DNA of 64,000 nucleotides from Cellulophaga sp. 20_2_10 (GTDB lineage Bacteria; Bacteroidota; Bacteroidia; Flavobacteriales; Flavobacteriaceae). The stretch is from positions 1 to 64,000 of the forward strand of contig NZ_JAMCOJ010000009.1 of NCBI RefSeq assembly GCF_023476645.1, in the 5' to 3' direction. Within the stretch, counting starts at the first letter, position 1, and every line of letters begins with the position of its first letter. Under the pieces are notes generated by a model. The model searched no databases. It saw only the letters and a list, made by a program, of their open reading frames with translations, and was not told the origin of the DNA. Shown here piece after piece: positions 54,561-63,036 of the stretch. The position numbers were made by a program, and so were the translations under genes.

Positions 54561-55098
54561 CCTTTTTACTAATCTTATACAATACAAAAGCAGAAATTAT
54601 ACCTACCAATGCCCCAACAGTAATATCTAAGGGGTAATGCACACCAACGTATATTCTACTTGTACAAAATAGTATTGGCCATAGATAAGCTAAATAAATC
54701 CACTTGTATTTATTGCGCAAAACAAGAACCACAATTGTTGTTAAAGAAAATGATGAAGATGCGTGTCCAGAGAAAAAACTGTACCCTTTAGCCTTTACCA
54801 CTACGCGTATAAGATCTCCTAAAGCAGTATCGCTACTTGGCCTTACTCTAGCCACAAAATCTTTAGTTAAATTGGTTAGCAACATTACAAAAAGAAAAAC
54901 AGCAACTATAGTAAAAAAATCTACTAAAGCTTGTTTCTTGGGTCGCTTGTAAAAAACTAGAATAAGAAAAAAAACATAAATAGGAATCCAAGTTGTTATA
55001 TTGGTTACTATAGACCAAAAATAATCATACTCTTCTAAACCAAGATTGTTTAAATAGATAAAAGTATCCTTATCCCATTGCAAGAGTTTATCTAACAT
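54538..55098 (-). CDS. PAP2-family phosphatase
   Basis: 186-residue membrane phosphatase with six likely membrane helices. The three PAP2 motifs are KDFVARVRPSS (KXXXXXXRP-type), YSFFSGHASSS (PSGH-type) and SRIYVGVHYPLDI (SRXXXXXHXXXD). Such enzymes dephosphorylate undecaprenyl pyrophosphate, phosphatidic acid or similar lipids. It lies 4 bp downstream of tatA, so they are likely co-transcribed. Confidence 0.92.
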   Translation of the reverse strand: MLDKLLQWDKDTFIYLNNLGLEEYDYFWSIVTNITTWIPIYVFFLILVFYKRPKKQALVDFFTIVAVFLFVMLLTNLTKDFVARVRPSSDTALGDLIRVVVKAKGYSFFSGHASSSFSLTTIVVLVLRNKYKWIYLAYLWPILFCTSRIYVGVHYPLDITVGALVGIISAFVLYKISKKVTAPYLT

Positions 55099-55102
55099 AA
55101 AA

Positions 55103-55384
55103 TTACTTTCTCTTAATTACGCCAGTAATGTCTTTTACATCTTCCTTTACCTTAGTAACACTGTCTTTAATGTCTTTGGTAAAGCTAGTATCTATACCTT
55201 GCTTTTCTGCGCTTTTAGTAATTTCTTGTTTAATATCTTCGGTAGCATCTTTAAGTTGACGCATACCTTTACCCAAGCCCTTTGCGATATCAGGAACTTT
55301 ATCTGCACCAAAGACCATCACTACGATAAACATAATGAAAAAAATTTCGCCTCCGCTAATAAATAAGATAAACGTTGAATACAT
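55103..55384 (-). CDS. tatA: Sec-independent translocase subunit TatA
   Basis: 93 residues from the ATG at 55384 (MYSTFILFISGGEIFF); the in-frame start at 55450 would cross a terminator stem and is rejected. A single short hydrophobic helix is followed by the FGADKVPDIAKGLGKGMRQ amphipathic hinge typical of TatA/TatB. The charged tail ends in Lys. It forms the pore ring of the twin-arginine translocase. TatC is not in the window. Confidence 0.93.
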   Translation of the reverse strand: MYSTFILFISGGEIFFIMFIVVMVFGADKVPDIAKGLGKGMRQLKDATEDIKQEITKSAEKQGIDTSFTKDIKDSVTKVKEDVKDITGVIKRK

Positions 55385-55422
55385 ACTACAAATATAATCA
55401 GAAGTTTGATTGCACCATAAAA

Positions 55423-55470
55423 AAAGTCCCACATCTTGAATAATTAACAAGTGTGGGACTTTCTATTTTT
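55423..55470 (-). terminator. Terminator after M1 peptidase gene
   Basis: AAAGTCCCACA (55423-55433) pairs with TGTGGGACTTT (55452-55462), extended by CTTG/CAAG. On the minus strand the stem is followed by a T run. It separates the peptidase unit from tatA. Confidence 0.85.
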
Positions 55471-55482
55471 TTAGGAATGAAA

Positions 55483-57798
55483 CTATTGCTTCACATTTCC
55501 TTTAAATTTATCAAAACCTGACTTCACCTCTTTAGCTGGCCAAGAGTTGTTTGATGTATCAATATCAGCAGTTTCTGCTTTAGGATCAACAACTATACCT
55601 ACTAATTCTTTCTGAGAAGAGATTACTTTTTTAATCTCTTTATCACTCATTCTCCAAACTTCCGCTGGGTAAGTAACATTTTCTTTAGAACCGTCTGCAT
55701 AACTATATTCTACTATTAAAGGCATTGGTATACCACCTGGCTTGTTAAAAGTAACTTCGTAAAAGAATTTTGGTTCTTTTACAGCTGCTCTTTCTGCTGC
55801 AGTTAAGTTATCCATCATGTATTCTTTTAATGTTTTAGAAACATCAGATGGGTTTTTACCTTTTAAGTTAGCGTCATAATCATCACCATCCATATCAGCT
55901 AAGAAAACTAATGGTGGCAAGTCACTTAATTTTAAGTTTCTTTGCTCCATTACATCTCTAATTTGCTTTGGCGGGTTGTTAGACACTTGGTATTTTTTAA
56001 CTTCTTTAACTCCCATATCTACATAATCTGTAGTATAGAACCAACCTCTCCAGAAATAATCTAAATCTACTGCAGATGCATCTTCCATAGTACGGAAGAA
56101 ATCTTCTGGTGTTGGGTGTTTAAACATCCAACGGTGAGAATATGTTTTAAATGCATGATCAAATAACTCTTTTCCCATAACAGTCTCTCTTAAAATATTT
56201 AAGGCTGTTGCAGGTTTACCGTAAGCGTTAGATCCTAATTGGAAAACATTTTCTGGGTTAGACATTATAGGAGTCATAAAATTCTGATCTCCTGCCATGT
56301 AAGGTACTATTTTAGCAGGCTCACCTCTTTGAGATGGGTATTTAGCATTTGGAGCAATTGCTTCTGGAAATTCTTCTCCAAATTCTTGCTCTGCCATATA
56401 CTGCATAAAAGTATCTAAACCTTCATCCATCCAACCCCACTGACGTTCGTCAGAGTTTACAATCATAGGGAAAAAGTTATGACCAACTTCATGGATAATT
56501 ACGCTAATCATTCCGTATTTAGTTCTATCAGCATACGAACCATCTTCATTTGGTCTTCCGTAATTCCAGCAAATCATTGGGTATTCCATACCTTGTTGTT
56601 TTGCGTGTACAGAGATCGCTTTAGGATAAGGATAATCAAAAGTATGACTAGAGTAAGAACGTAATGTATGTGCTACTGCTTTAGTAGAATACTCTTCCCA
56701 TAATGGGTTACCTTCTTTTGGGTATAAAGAAACTGCCATTGCTGTTTTACCACTTGGCAATTTAACATTTTGCATATCCCAGATAAATTTACGTGATGTT
56801 GCAAAACCGTAATCTCTTACGTTCTTTGCTATAAATTTCCACGTTTTCTTGTCTTTAGAGAAACCTTTTTCTGCAGCTTCTGCTTCTTTTTGTGTCACTA
56901 TAACTACTGGCTTATCAAAAGACTTAACAGCCTTTTCATAACGCTTCATCATATCTTTAGAGAATACCTCTTTTCTGTTCTGTAATTCCCCTGTTCCATC
57001 TAATACGTGATCTGCAGGTACTGTAATGTTTACTTCGTAATCTCCAAAAGGTAAAGCAAACTCGCCACTACCCCAGAACTGATGGTTTTGCCATCCTTCT
57101 ACATCACTATAAACTGCCATTCTTGGGAAGAACTGAGCAATTACATATGCTTTGTTACCGTCTTTAGGAAAAGACTCGTATCCAGATCTTGCTCTACTTA
57201 CTGTATGGTCTGGTATGTTGTACCACCATTTAATAGAAAAAGAGATTTGATCTTGACTTTTTAATGCTGTAGGCAAATCTACACGCATCATAGTTTGGTT
57301 AATTGTATAAGGTAAATCTTTACCGTTTGAACCTTTTACATGCTGAATTTTAAATCCACCATCAAATTCTGCACCTTTCATATGCGCTCCTGCAAATTGA
57401 CCTACTGGCACTGCACCTTGTAAAGCAGAACTGTTTCTTAACGCAGACTTATTTCCTTTTTCACGTACGTTCTGATCTAACTGAACCCATAAAAATTCTA
57501 AATCGTCTGGAGAATTGTTGATGTAAGTAATTGTTTCTTCACCGTATATTTTTGAGTCTTTATCATCCAACTCAATATCCATTTTATAATTGGCTTGTTG
57601 TTGGTAATATGCTGGTCCCGGAGCTCCAGATGCAGACCTATATGCGTTAGGAGTAGAAAACTCTTGGTACATTTGTCTAAATTTGCTCTGGTTGGTATGG
57701 CCAGCTTGTCTTTCTGTTTGTTCTTGTTCTTGTGCTTGCACCATTACAGTGGCAAACATAAATAGAACAGCAGCTAAATAGTAGTTAATTTTGTTCAT
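55483..57798 (-). CDS. M1-family metallopeptidase
   Basis: 771-residue exported aminopeptidase-type enzyme. Signal peptide ends near residue 22 (VQAQ). Zinc motif HEVGH at 436-440 with the third ligand Glu459 in MDEGLDTF, giving HExxH-x18-E. The usual GxMEN exopeptidase motif is replaced by QGMEYPMI near 402, as in the bacteroidetal branch of M1. The C-terminal part (about 590-771) is beta-rich and of unknown role. It lies 59 bp or more downstream of the DUF6702 gene, a pairing common in Bacteroidota. Confidence 0.93.
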   Translation of the reverse strand: MNKINYYLAAVLFMFATVMVQAQEQEQTERQAGHTNQSKFRQMYQEFSTPNAYRSASGAPGPAYYQQQANYKMDIELDDKDSKIYGEETITYINNSPDDLEFLWVQLDQNVREKGNKSALRNSSALQGAVPVGQFAGAHMKGAEFDGGFKIQHVKGSNGKDLPYTINQTMMRVDLPTALKSQDQISFSIKWWYNIPDHTVSRARSGYESFPKDGNKAYVIAQFFPRMAVYSDVEGWQNHQFWGSGEFALPFGDYEVNITVPADHVLDGTGELQNRKEVFSKDMMKRYEKAVKSFDKPVVIVTQKEAEAAEKGFSKDKKTWKFIAKNVRDYGFATSRKFIWDMQNVKLPSGKTAMAVSLYPKEGNPLWEEYSTKAVAHTLRSYSSHTFDYPYPKAISVHAKQQGMEYPMICWNYGRPNEDGSYADRTKYGMISVIIHEVGHNFFPMIVNSDERQWGWMDEGLDTFMQYMAEQEFGEEFPEAIAPNAKYPSQRGEPAKIVPYMAGDQNFMTPIMSNPENVFQLGSNAYGKPATALNILRETVMGKELFDHAFKTYSHRWMFKHPTPEDFFRTMEDASAVDLDYFWRGWFYTTDYVDMGVKEVKKYQVSNNPPKQIRDVMEQRNLKLSDLPPLVFLADMDGDDYDANLKGKNPSDVSKTLKEYMMDNLTAAERAAVKEPKFFYEVTFNKPGGIPMPLIVEYSYADGSKENVTYPAEVWRMSDKEIKKVISSQKELVGIVVDPKAETADIDTSNNSWPAKEVKSGFDKFKGNVKQ

Positions 57799-57857
57799 TT
57801 TCTATGGTTTTATGTAGGCGAAAATTAACACTTTTTTAGCGATTTGTTAAAGCAACT

Positions 57858-58358
57858 CTAAAACTTTAACATTCCTTTATTATTTCCACGCGTTAGAACA
57901 ACACTTTTCTTAATTTTTGGAAACTTAAAATGTACTATGTTTTTTTGTTCTTCATATATATCAGTCAGTATGGTACTTTCTGCTTCAATAGATCTAAGTT
58001 CTTCTAATTTAACATTTTGAACCTCTAAGTATATTATTATATTATCTACATCGTATTCTCTACCTATATAATTAACGGCAACTTCTTTTCCGTTTAAAGA
58101 AATATGGAATTTTTGTTTTACATATTTCTTTATATAATCTTCAGCTTGTTTGTTCTCGTTTTTAGTAGCTAAATTAGATTTTATGTCATACCGTTGTTTT
58201 AACAACTCATCAAAATCATCTATAAAAACTCTAGATGTTATTTGTAATGTATGTTCTTTATCAGAATAGTTAACACTAGTTACGCTTACATAGTATTTAT
58301 GTAATGCAACAAAAGCAAAAAGGGGCAACACTAATAATAAGAATCTTTTTTTAAACAT
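57858..58358 (-). CDS. DUF6702 family protein
   Basis: 166 residues from the ATG at 58358 (MFKKRFLLLVLPLFAF), preferred because a TATATTTG promoter box at 58401-58408 overlaps the longer ORF start at 58403. An N-terminal signal or anchor (about 5-22) is followed by HKYYVSVTSVNYSDKEHTLQITSRVFIDD, a segment typical of DUF6702 (seen at residues 24-52). The family is of unknown function and is usually next to M1 peptidases, as here. Confidence 0.85.
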   Translation of the reverse strand: MFKKRFLLLVLPLFAFVALHKYYVSVTSVNYSDKEHTLQITSRVFIDDFDELLKQRYDIKSNLATKNENKQAEDYIKKYVKQKFHISLNGKEVAVNYIGREYDVDNIIIYLEVQNVKLEELRSIEAESTILTDIYEEQKNIVHFKFPKIKKSVVLTRGNNKGMLKF

Positions 58359-58400
58359 AATATGTAATTTATAGTCACCAAAAGTACGCAATTGGCGTGC

Positions 58401-58408
58401 CAAATATA
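58401..58408 (-). promoter_or_regulatory. -7 box of DUF6702-M1 peptidase unit
   Basis: TATATTTG on the minus strand, exact match to TAnnTTTG, 42 bp before the DUF6702 ATG at 58358. No clear -33 TTG. Confidence 0.5.
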
Positions 58409-58487
58409 TGGTGTAGTTTATTTATTTAATTTGATTTAATACCTATTTTTTTGTTTTAAACTCCACACTTCTTTCGCGCAAATACCC

Positions 58488-59187
58488 CTATATTTTTAGT
58501 TGGTCTTTGGTATTTATTACAACCTGAAAATCATCTCTATACTCACAGTACAACATAAACAAATCTATATTGTCTTTTTCTATCTCTAATTCATTTACAA
58601 ATAAAGAATCTGCATAAAATCTTTTAACACGCATTGTACGGGCGTACCTATAGTTACGTTTTACTCTTTCTTTTAATCGTTTGGTCTCTCCGTTTAATGC
58701 ATTTATTAACGATAAAATTGGTCCGCCAGACATTGATGAATACAATTCGCGTTCATCAGATGTAAGTGCTTTTACATTTTGATTAGGCAACCCCAATGAC
58801 CTACCATCAACAACGGGTTCTAAAGTCAAACTATTTAAGTCTGTAGCTATATTACCAGATAAATAAAATGGCTTTACTACTACCTCTTTTAACTCTGTTA
58901 ATGCTACTTCTAAAGCTACAACCCAATTATTCTGTTGTAAAATAGCAGTAGTAATTACTATTTTTTTATTTGCAAACTGTACTGCAGAAAACTCAATAGT
59001 ATCTTTTTCTTGCGCCGGAATAGAAAAATACCCGTTTAAATTTGTAATTGTAGCTTTATTACTCGTAAACACCAACAACTTCTTCTGTTGTGCTCGTTAC
59101 CGTACCTTCTATATCTATACTTTTATTTTGCGCTACACCAGCCTGCACAAATAAGACTACCATTAACAAACAAAATAGTTTTTGCAT
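58488..59187 (-). pseudogene. Frameshifted sixth paralogue of the carboxypeptidase-regulatory-like array
   Basis: Reading from the ATG at 59187 gives a signal peptide and the family start (ending EEVVGVYE) that runs into TAA at 59059-59061. The rest of the family sequence continues in another frame (TSNKATITNLNGYFSIP...), open to 58488. Alignment to the neighbours puts the shift just after VGVY, at about 59062-59066, equal to one extra or two missing bases. The downstream 196 codons are otherwise intact (SLGLPNQNVKALTSDEREL, FMLYCEYRDDF), so the lesion is recent, a sequencing error or recoding. It starts one base after the stop of the next paralogue. Confidence 0.8.
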
Positions 59188-59188
59188 A

Positions 59189-59920
59189 TTATTTTTTTTC
59201 TTTTAAAAATGACTTAGCCTTCATTTTAAAGAATGCTTTTACAAACACATCGTTGGGTTGCGACATAAAAGCATCAAAATCCTCATCTTGTTCACAATAC
59301 AATACAAATTCTTGAAGTTTTGCTTCTGGTATTTTTAGCTTAGTAAGAGTTATAGAATCCAAATACTTCTGCTGCATTTTTTGGCCTGTTGTATAGCGTT
59401 TATCTCTTGCTACACGCTCTTTTAACATTTTTGTACGGCCGCTTAAGTAATTTATAACTGGGTCTAATGAATTTTTAATCCCATCAAAAGACATAGTTGT
59501 GCCAGAAATCAACTCCCTTTCTGCTAATTCTAATGTTTTTACGTTTGCATGAACTAAACCTAAGCTCATTGCGGTTACTTGCGTTCTTTGGTCCAGAACA
59601 ACCTCGTCTAACTCCTCTAAGGTTTCGTCTAAATTAATAATGTAACTTTTAAGATCTAATATTTTTTGTGTGATAATAATCTGCTTATTTTTAAACTGCA
59701 CGGCAGAAAACTCTATCGTATCTTTTAAACGAACTGGAATAGAAAAAGAACCATTTTCATTTGTTACAGCACCTTTATTGTTTGTTCTATTTAAAACATA
59801 CACACCAACAACTTCTTGAACAGTACTACTTACAGCACCCTTTAATTGTACAACCTTATCTTGTGCAGTAGTGAACTGAGTAACCAGAACTAAAAACAAG
59901 AAAAATTGCAATTTCTTCAT
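59189..59920 (-). CDS. Secreted carboxypeptidase-regulatory-like protein, array copy 5
   Basis: 243 residues: signal peptide to Gln19, beta-sandwich resembling CarboxypepD_reg-like domains (about 22-110; GVYVLNRTNNKGAVT, DTIEFSAVQFKNKQI, LEELDEVVL), a short linker with MSLGLVHANVKTL, and a helical C-terminal part (about 150-235) with SGRTKMLKERVARDKRY and FVLYCEQDEDF. Family function is unknown. The start is 2 bp after the previous stop; all copies are probably on one transcript. Closest to copies 3 and 4. Confidence 0.85.
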   Translation of the reverse strand: MKKLQFFLFLVLVTQFTTAQDKVVQLKGAVSSTVQEVVGVYVLNRTNNKGAVTNENGSFSIPVRLKDTIEFSAVQFKNKQIIITQKILDLKSYIINLDETLEELDEVVLDQRTQVTAMSLGLVHANVKTLELAERELISGTTMSFDGIKNSLDPVINYLSGRTKMLKERVARDKRYTTGQKMQQKYLDSITLTKLKIPEAKLQEFVLYCEQDEDFDAFMSQPNDVFVKAFFKMKAKSFLKEKK

Positions 59921-59922
59921 TT

Positions 59923-60657
59923 TTACTCTTCCTTAAATTTTAAAAACAACTCACTTTTCTGTCGTAAAAAATCCCAAACCACAAGTTCATTTTTCGCTTT
60001 AAAAATGCCATCAAATCTTTTATCATACTCGCAATACAACATAAACTCATCTATGCGATCTATAGGAATATCTAAACTTTTTGAAAAAATTGAATCTACA
60101 TAACTACTTCGCAACTCCTTACTGTGCGCATAACTTTGGTCTCTAGAAGCACGTTCTTTTAACATTTTAGTACGACCGCTTAAAAAGTTTAAAAAAGGAT
60201 CTATACCAACCTTATTATTCGTGATCCATTTAGTAGCCGTAACAACTTCTCTTTCTGCCAGTGGCAAGGTTTTTACATCTGCATTTGGCAAGCCTAAACT
60301 TTTAGCCGTTATAAATGTTCTGTTATCCAAAACAACCTCATCTAACTCCTCTAAGGTTTCGTCTAAATTAATAATGTAACTTTTAAGATCTAGTATTTTT
60401 TGGGTGATGATAATCTCCCTATTTTTAAACTGTACAGCAGAAAACAATAAGGTATCTTGCAAAGCTACTTTTAGGGTAAAATATCCTTTAGGATCCGTAA
60501 TAGTTGCCTTTTTCGCAGATTTATTTAAGACATAGACACCCACAACTTCTTGCTCTTTACTAACTACGCGCCCTTCTAATGTTTCTACTTTTTGCTCTTG
60601 TGCTATAGCAAGCTGAGTTAGCACTATAAAAAACAATAAAAGTTGAAAACGCGTCAT
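59923..60657 (-). CDS. Secreted carboxypeptidase-regulatory-like protein, array copy 4
   Basis: 244 residues with the same layout as its neighbours: signal peptide to Gln20, regulatory-like beta domain ending in ELDEVVLDNRTF, AKSLGLPNADVKTL, then the helical C-terminal half with LSGRTKMLKERASRDQSYA, IPIDRIDEFMLYCEYD and VVWDFLRQKSELFL. It shares two identical DNA tracts with copy 3 (60323-60408 with 61054-61139, and 59951-59994 with 60688-60731), a sign of gene conversion or very recent duplication. Gaps to neighbours are 2 bp. Confidence 0.86.
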   Translation of the reverse strand: MTRFQLLLFFIVLTQLAIAQEQKVETLEGRVVSKEQEVVGVYVLNKSAKKATITDPKGYFTLKVALQDTLLFSAVQFKNREIIITQKILDLKSYIINLDETLEELDEVVLDNRTFITAKSLGLPNADVKTLPLAEREVVTATKWITNNKVGIDPFLNFLSGRTKMLKERASRDQSYAHSKELRSSYVDSIFSKSLDIPIDRIDEFMLYCEYDKRFDGIFKAKNELVVWDFLRQKSELFLKFKEE

Positions 60658-60659
60658 CC

Positions 60660-61385
60660 TTAATCTTCTTTAAAATTTAAAAATAATTCACTTTTCTGTC
60701 GTAAAAAATCCCAAACCACAAGTTCATTTTTAGTATTTGATATCCCTTTAAATCTTGGGTCGTACTCACAATACAACATAAACTCATCTATCCTATCTAC
60801 TGGTATTTTTAAATTATTAAAGAATATAGAATCTACGTATCTTGAACGCAACTCTTTACTACGCGCATAAAGATCATCTCTTTTTATACGGTCTTTAAGC
60901 ATTTTAGTACGCCCACTTAAAAAGTTTATTAAGGGATCTAAACTCATATAATTGTCACCATTATTGGCCGAAAATAATTCTCTTTCCGCCAAAGGCAATA
61001 CTTCTACATCTGCATTTGGCAAACCCAAACTTTTAGCCGTTATAAATGTTCTATTATCCAAAACAACCTCATCTAACTCCTCTAAGGTTTCGTCTAAATT
61101 AATAATGTAACTTTTAAGATCTAGTATTTTTTGGGTGATACTAATCTCCCTATTTTTAAACTGTATTGCAGAAAATTCTATAGTATCTTGTAAGCGAACT
61201 GGAATAGAAAAACTTCCGCTTTTGGTTGTAATTGTTCCTTTTTTAGTTGATTTATTTAAAACATATACGCCAAGTACTTCTTGCTCCTGGGCTACAACAA
61301 TTCCTTTTAACTGCACTATTTTTTCTTGTGCCGTGCTTACTTGCGTTAGCACAGTTAAAAACAAAAAAAAGTACAATTTTCTCAT
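60660..61385 (-). CDS. Secreted carboxypeptidase-regulatory-like protein, array copy 3
   Basis: 241 residues: signal peptide to Gln20; beta domain about 22-110 (GVYVLNKSTKKGTIT, IPVRLQDTIEFSAIQF, LEELDEVVL at 101-109); SLGLPNADVEVLPLAERE at 119-136; helical part 150-240 with SGRTKMLKDRIKRDDLYA and IPVDRIDEFMLYCEYD. The DEVVL segment resembles the end of the N-terminal extension of SusC-like receptors, but no plug or barrel follows. Function is unknown. Gaps to neighbours are 2 bp. Confidence 0.86.
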   Translation of the reverse strand: MRKLYFFLFLTVLTQVSTAQEKIVQLKGIVVAQEQEVLGVYVLNKSTKKGTITTKSGSFSIPVRLQDTIEFSAIQFKNREISITQKILDLKSYIINLDETLEELDEVVLDNRTFITAKSLGLPNADVEVLPLAERELFSANNGDNYMSLDPLINFLSGRTKMLKDRIKRDDLYARSKELRSRYVDSIFFNNLKIPVDRIDEFMLYCEYDPRFKGISNTKNELVVWDFLRQKSELFLNFKED

Positions 61386-61387
61386 CG

Positions 61388-62143
61388 TTATTTTCCCTCT
61401 ATTGTATTTTTATCTTCCTTTAAAAAGACCAAGCTTTTACGTACTAAAAAGTCCCAAATAATAAAATCGTTTTTTTCTCTAGCAAGCGAATTAAACTCGG
61501 GATCTAGCTCGCAATACAATATAAATTCTTCTATACGATCTTTAGGTATGTTTAAATCTTTTATAAAAACAGAATCTGCATAAGAATTTCGCATTTCCTG
61601 ACTACGGGCATAGCGCTGGTCTCTTGCAACACGCTTTTTAAGCATTTTAGTACGACCATTAATTGCGTTTAAAAGCTTGTTCATATTTATGCTTAAACCA
61701 CCAAACATAGGTCCGTGGTCTGCATCATGTAACAAACGTTCGCTCTGCGGCAATACAATAGCATCTGCATTTGGCAAGCCCAAACTTTTTGCAGACACAA
61801 AGGTTCTTTGGTCTAAAACAACCTCGTTTAGTTCCTCTAAAGTTTCTTCTAAAACTATAATGTTGTTTTTACTTTCCAACATTTTTCTGGTTACTATAAT
61901 ATCTTTTTTCTTAAACTGTACAGCAGAAAAAATTATAGTATCCGTCTCATTGGCCGGCATAACAAAAAAACCATTAGCATTGGCTATTGTAGCCTGTCCG
62001 CTAGTTGTGTTTATTACATATACACCAATCACTTCTTCTGCGGTACTCATAATAGTACCTTTTACAGCCTTATAAAGAACAACCTGCCCGTTTGCAAAGA
62101 AACAGGCGCTTATAAAGATTAAAAAAAGTAGATTTTTCTTCAA
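61388..62143 (-). CDS. Secreted carboxypeptidase-regulatory-like protein, array copy 2
   Basis: 251 residues. Signal peptide to about 19 (FANGQ), the beta domain (GVYVINTTSGQATIA, MPANETDTIIFSAVQF, LEELNEVVLDQRTF), AKSLGLPNADAIVLPQSER, then the helical half with NGRTKMLKKRVARDQRYARSQEM and IPKDRIEEFILYCELD, and a slightly longer Lys-rich end. More diverged at DNA level than copies 3-5. It is 3 bp after copy 1 and 2 bp before copy 3. Confidence 0.86.
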   Translation of the reverse strand: MKKNLLFLIFISACFFANGQVVLYKAVKGTIMSTAEEVIGVYVINTTSGQATIANANGFFVMPANETDTIIFSAVQFKKKDIIVTRKMLESKNNIIVLEETLEELNEVVLDQRTFVSAKSLGLPNADAIVLPQSERLLHDADHGPMFGGLSINMNKLLNAINGRTKMLKKRVARDQRYARSQEMRNSYADSVFIKDLNIPKDRIEEFILYCELDPEFNSLAREKNDFIIWDFLVRKSLVFLKEDKNTIEGK

Positions 62144-62146
62144 CCG

Positions 62147-62887
62147 TTATAGTTTTTTATATTCCTTACTATGGGTTACAAGAAAATCTATAAGCTGAAA
62201 TTCGTTAGACTTTTTTAATAAAGTTTGCGATGGTATTTTATCATCACAATACTGTAAAAAATTATCTATTTTATCTTGAGCTATTCCTAAATCGGTTACA
62301 AAAAAGTCATCTTCGTATACCTGTCTTAAAACCCTACTTATCTTAATTTCTGGTACTTTTGCTTTTTCATCTTTTTTCTTTTTAGACTTTGTTAAGGCCT
62401 TAAAAAGATTTATAAAATTAATCCCATTTTGCAACCCTCCGTTTTGAATATCACTATTTGCAACGTTATTTACAATGGTAGTACGGTCTACATCATACTC
62501 TACCTGCTTAAACTCTTCGTTCTTAAGCTCTATAAACTTCTCTTGATCTTCTGGACTTACAACAACCTCATCTAATTCTGTAACTTTTTCGTTTACATCT
62601 ATAATCAAACGATTTTTCTTTAAAATAGCCTCAGTAATAAATACTATTTTAATTTTATAATTCATAGCTGTAAAAGCCAATTGGTCACCTAGTTTTACGT
62701 TTATAGTAAAATCACCATCTTGATCTGTAACTACAGCATCTTCTGCTGTAACATTTATAACATCTAAATCTGGTACATTTATATCTCTATAGATAACAGT
62801 ACCGCGCAATAGTGTGCGCTCTGCATCTTGCGCAAAAACTGTAACAGTGATTAGTAAAAAAAATAATGCGAGTAAATTGTTTTTCAT
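62147..62887 (-). CDS. Secreted carboxypeptidase-regulatory-like protein, array copy 1 (most diverged)
   Basis: 246 residues and the first gene of the operon. Signal peptide to about 20 (VFAQ), beta domain with VPDLDVINVTAEDAVVTDQ and LAFTAMNYKIKIVFI, VTELDEVVVSPEDQEKF, then a helical half with KSKKKKDEKAK and LGIAQDKIDNFLQYCDD. The SLGLPNAD and SGRTKMLK motifs of the other copies are missing, so this is a distinct subfamily. A promoter and a 5' stem-loop lie just upstream. Confidence 0.83.
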   Translation of the reverse strand: MKNNLLALFFLLITVTVFAQDAERTLLRGTVIYRDINVPDLDVINVTAEDAVVTDQDGDFTINVKLGDQLAFTAMNYKIKIVFITEAILKKNRLIIDVNEKVTELDEVVVSPEDQEKFIELKNEEFKQVEYDVDRTTIVNNVANSDIQNGGLQNGINFINLFKALTKSKKKKDEKAKVPEIKISRVLRQVYEDDFFVTDLGIAQDKIDNFLQYCDDKIPSQTLLKKSNEFQLIDFLVTHSKEYKKL

Positions 62888-62901
62888 AGTGGTTAGTTTT
62901 T

Positions 62902-62933
62902 AGTGCTTAGAAAATTATTTTCTAAGTATCACT
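62902..62933 (-). promoter_or_regulatory. Stem-loop at the predicted 5' end of the array transcript
   Basis: CTTAGAAAA (62906-62914) pairs with TTTTCTAAG (62918-62926), loop TTA; the outer AGTG (62902-62905) pairs with CACT (62930-62933) across a TAT bulge. The predicted transcription start (about 62928-62931) puts the hairpin at the very 5' end of the mRNA, where such stems can slow decay. Confidence 0.55.
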
Positions 62934-62963
62934 TAAATATAATGAAATGCAATTTACATTCAA
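62934..62963 (-). promoter_or_regulatory. Promoter of the six-paralogue operon
   Basis: On the minus strand TTG (62961-62963), 19 bp, then TATATTTA (62934-62941), one mismatch from TAnnTTTG. It is the only promoter-like pair before the first copy; gaps between later copies are 1-3 bp. Confidence 0.6.
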
Positions 62964-63036
62964 AAAAAATAGAGTACCATTAAACTTTTGTTAATTTGTA
63001 AAATTGAATTTTAAGAATCTTTTAAAAATATAATGC

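Noticed and set aside
55385-55450. N-terminal extension of tatA
   Set aside because: Would be encoded across the terminator stem of the M1 peptidase gene; TatA normally begins right before its hydrophobic helix.
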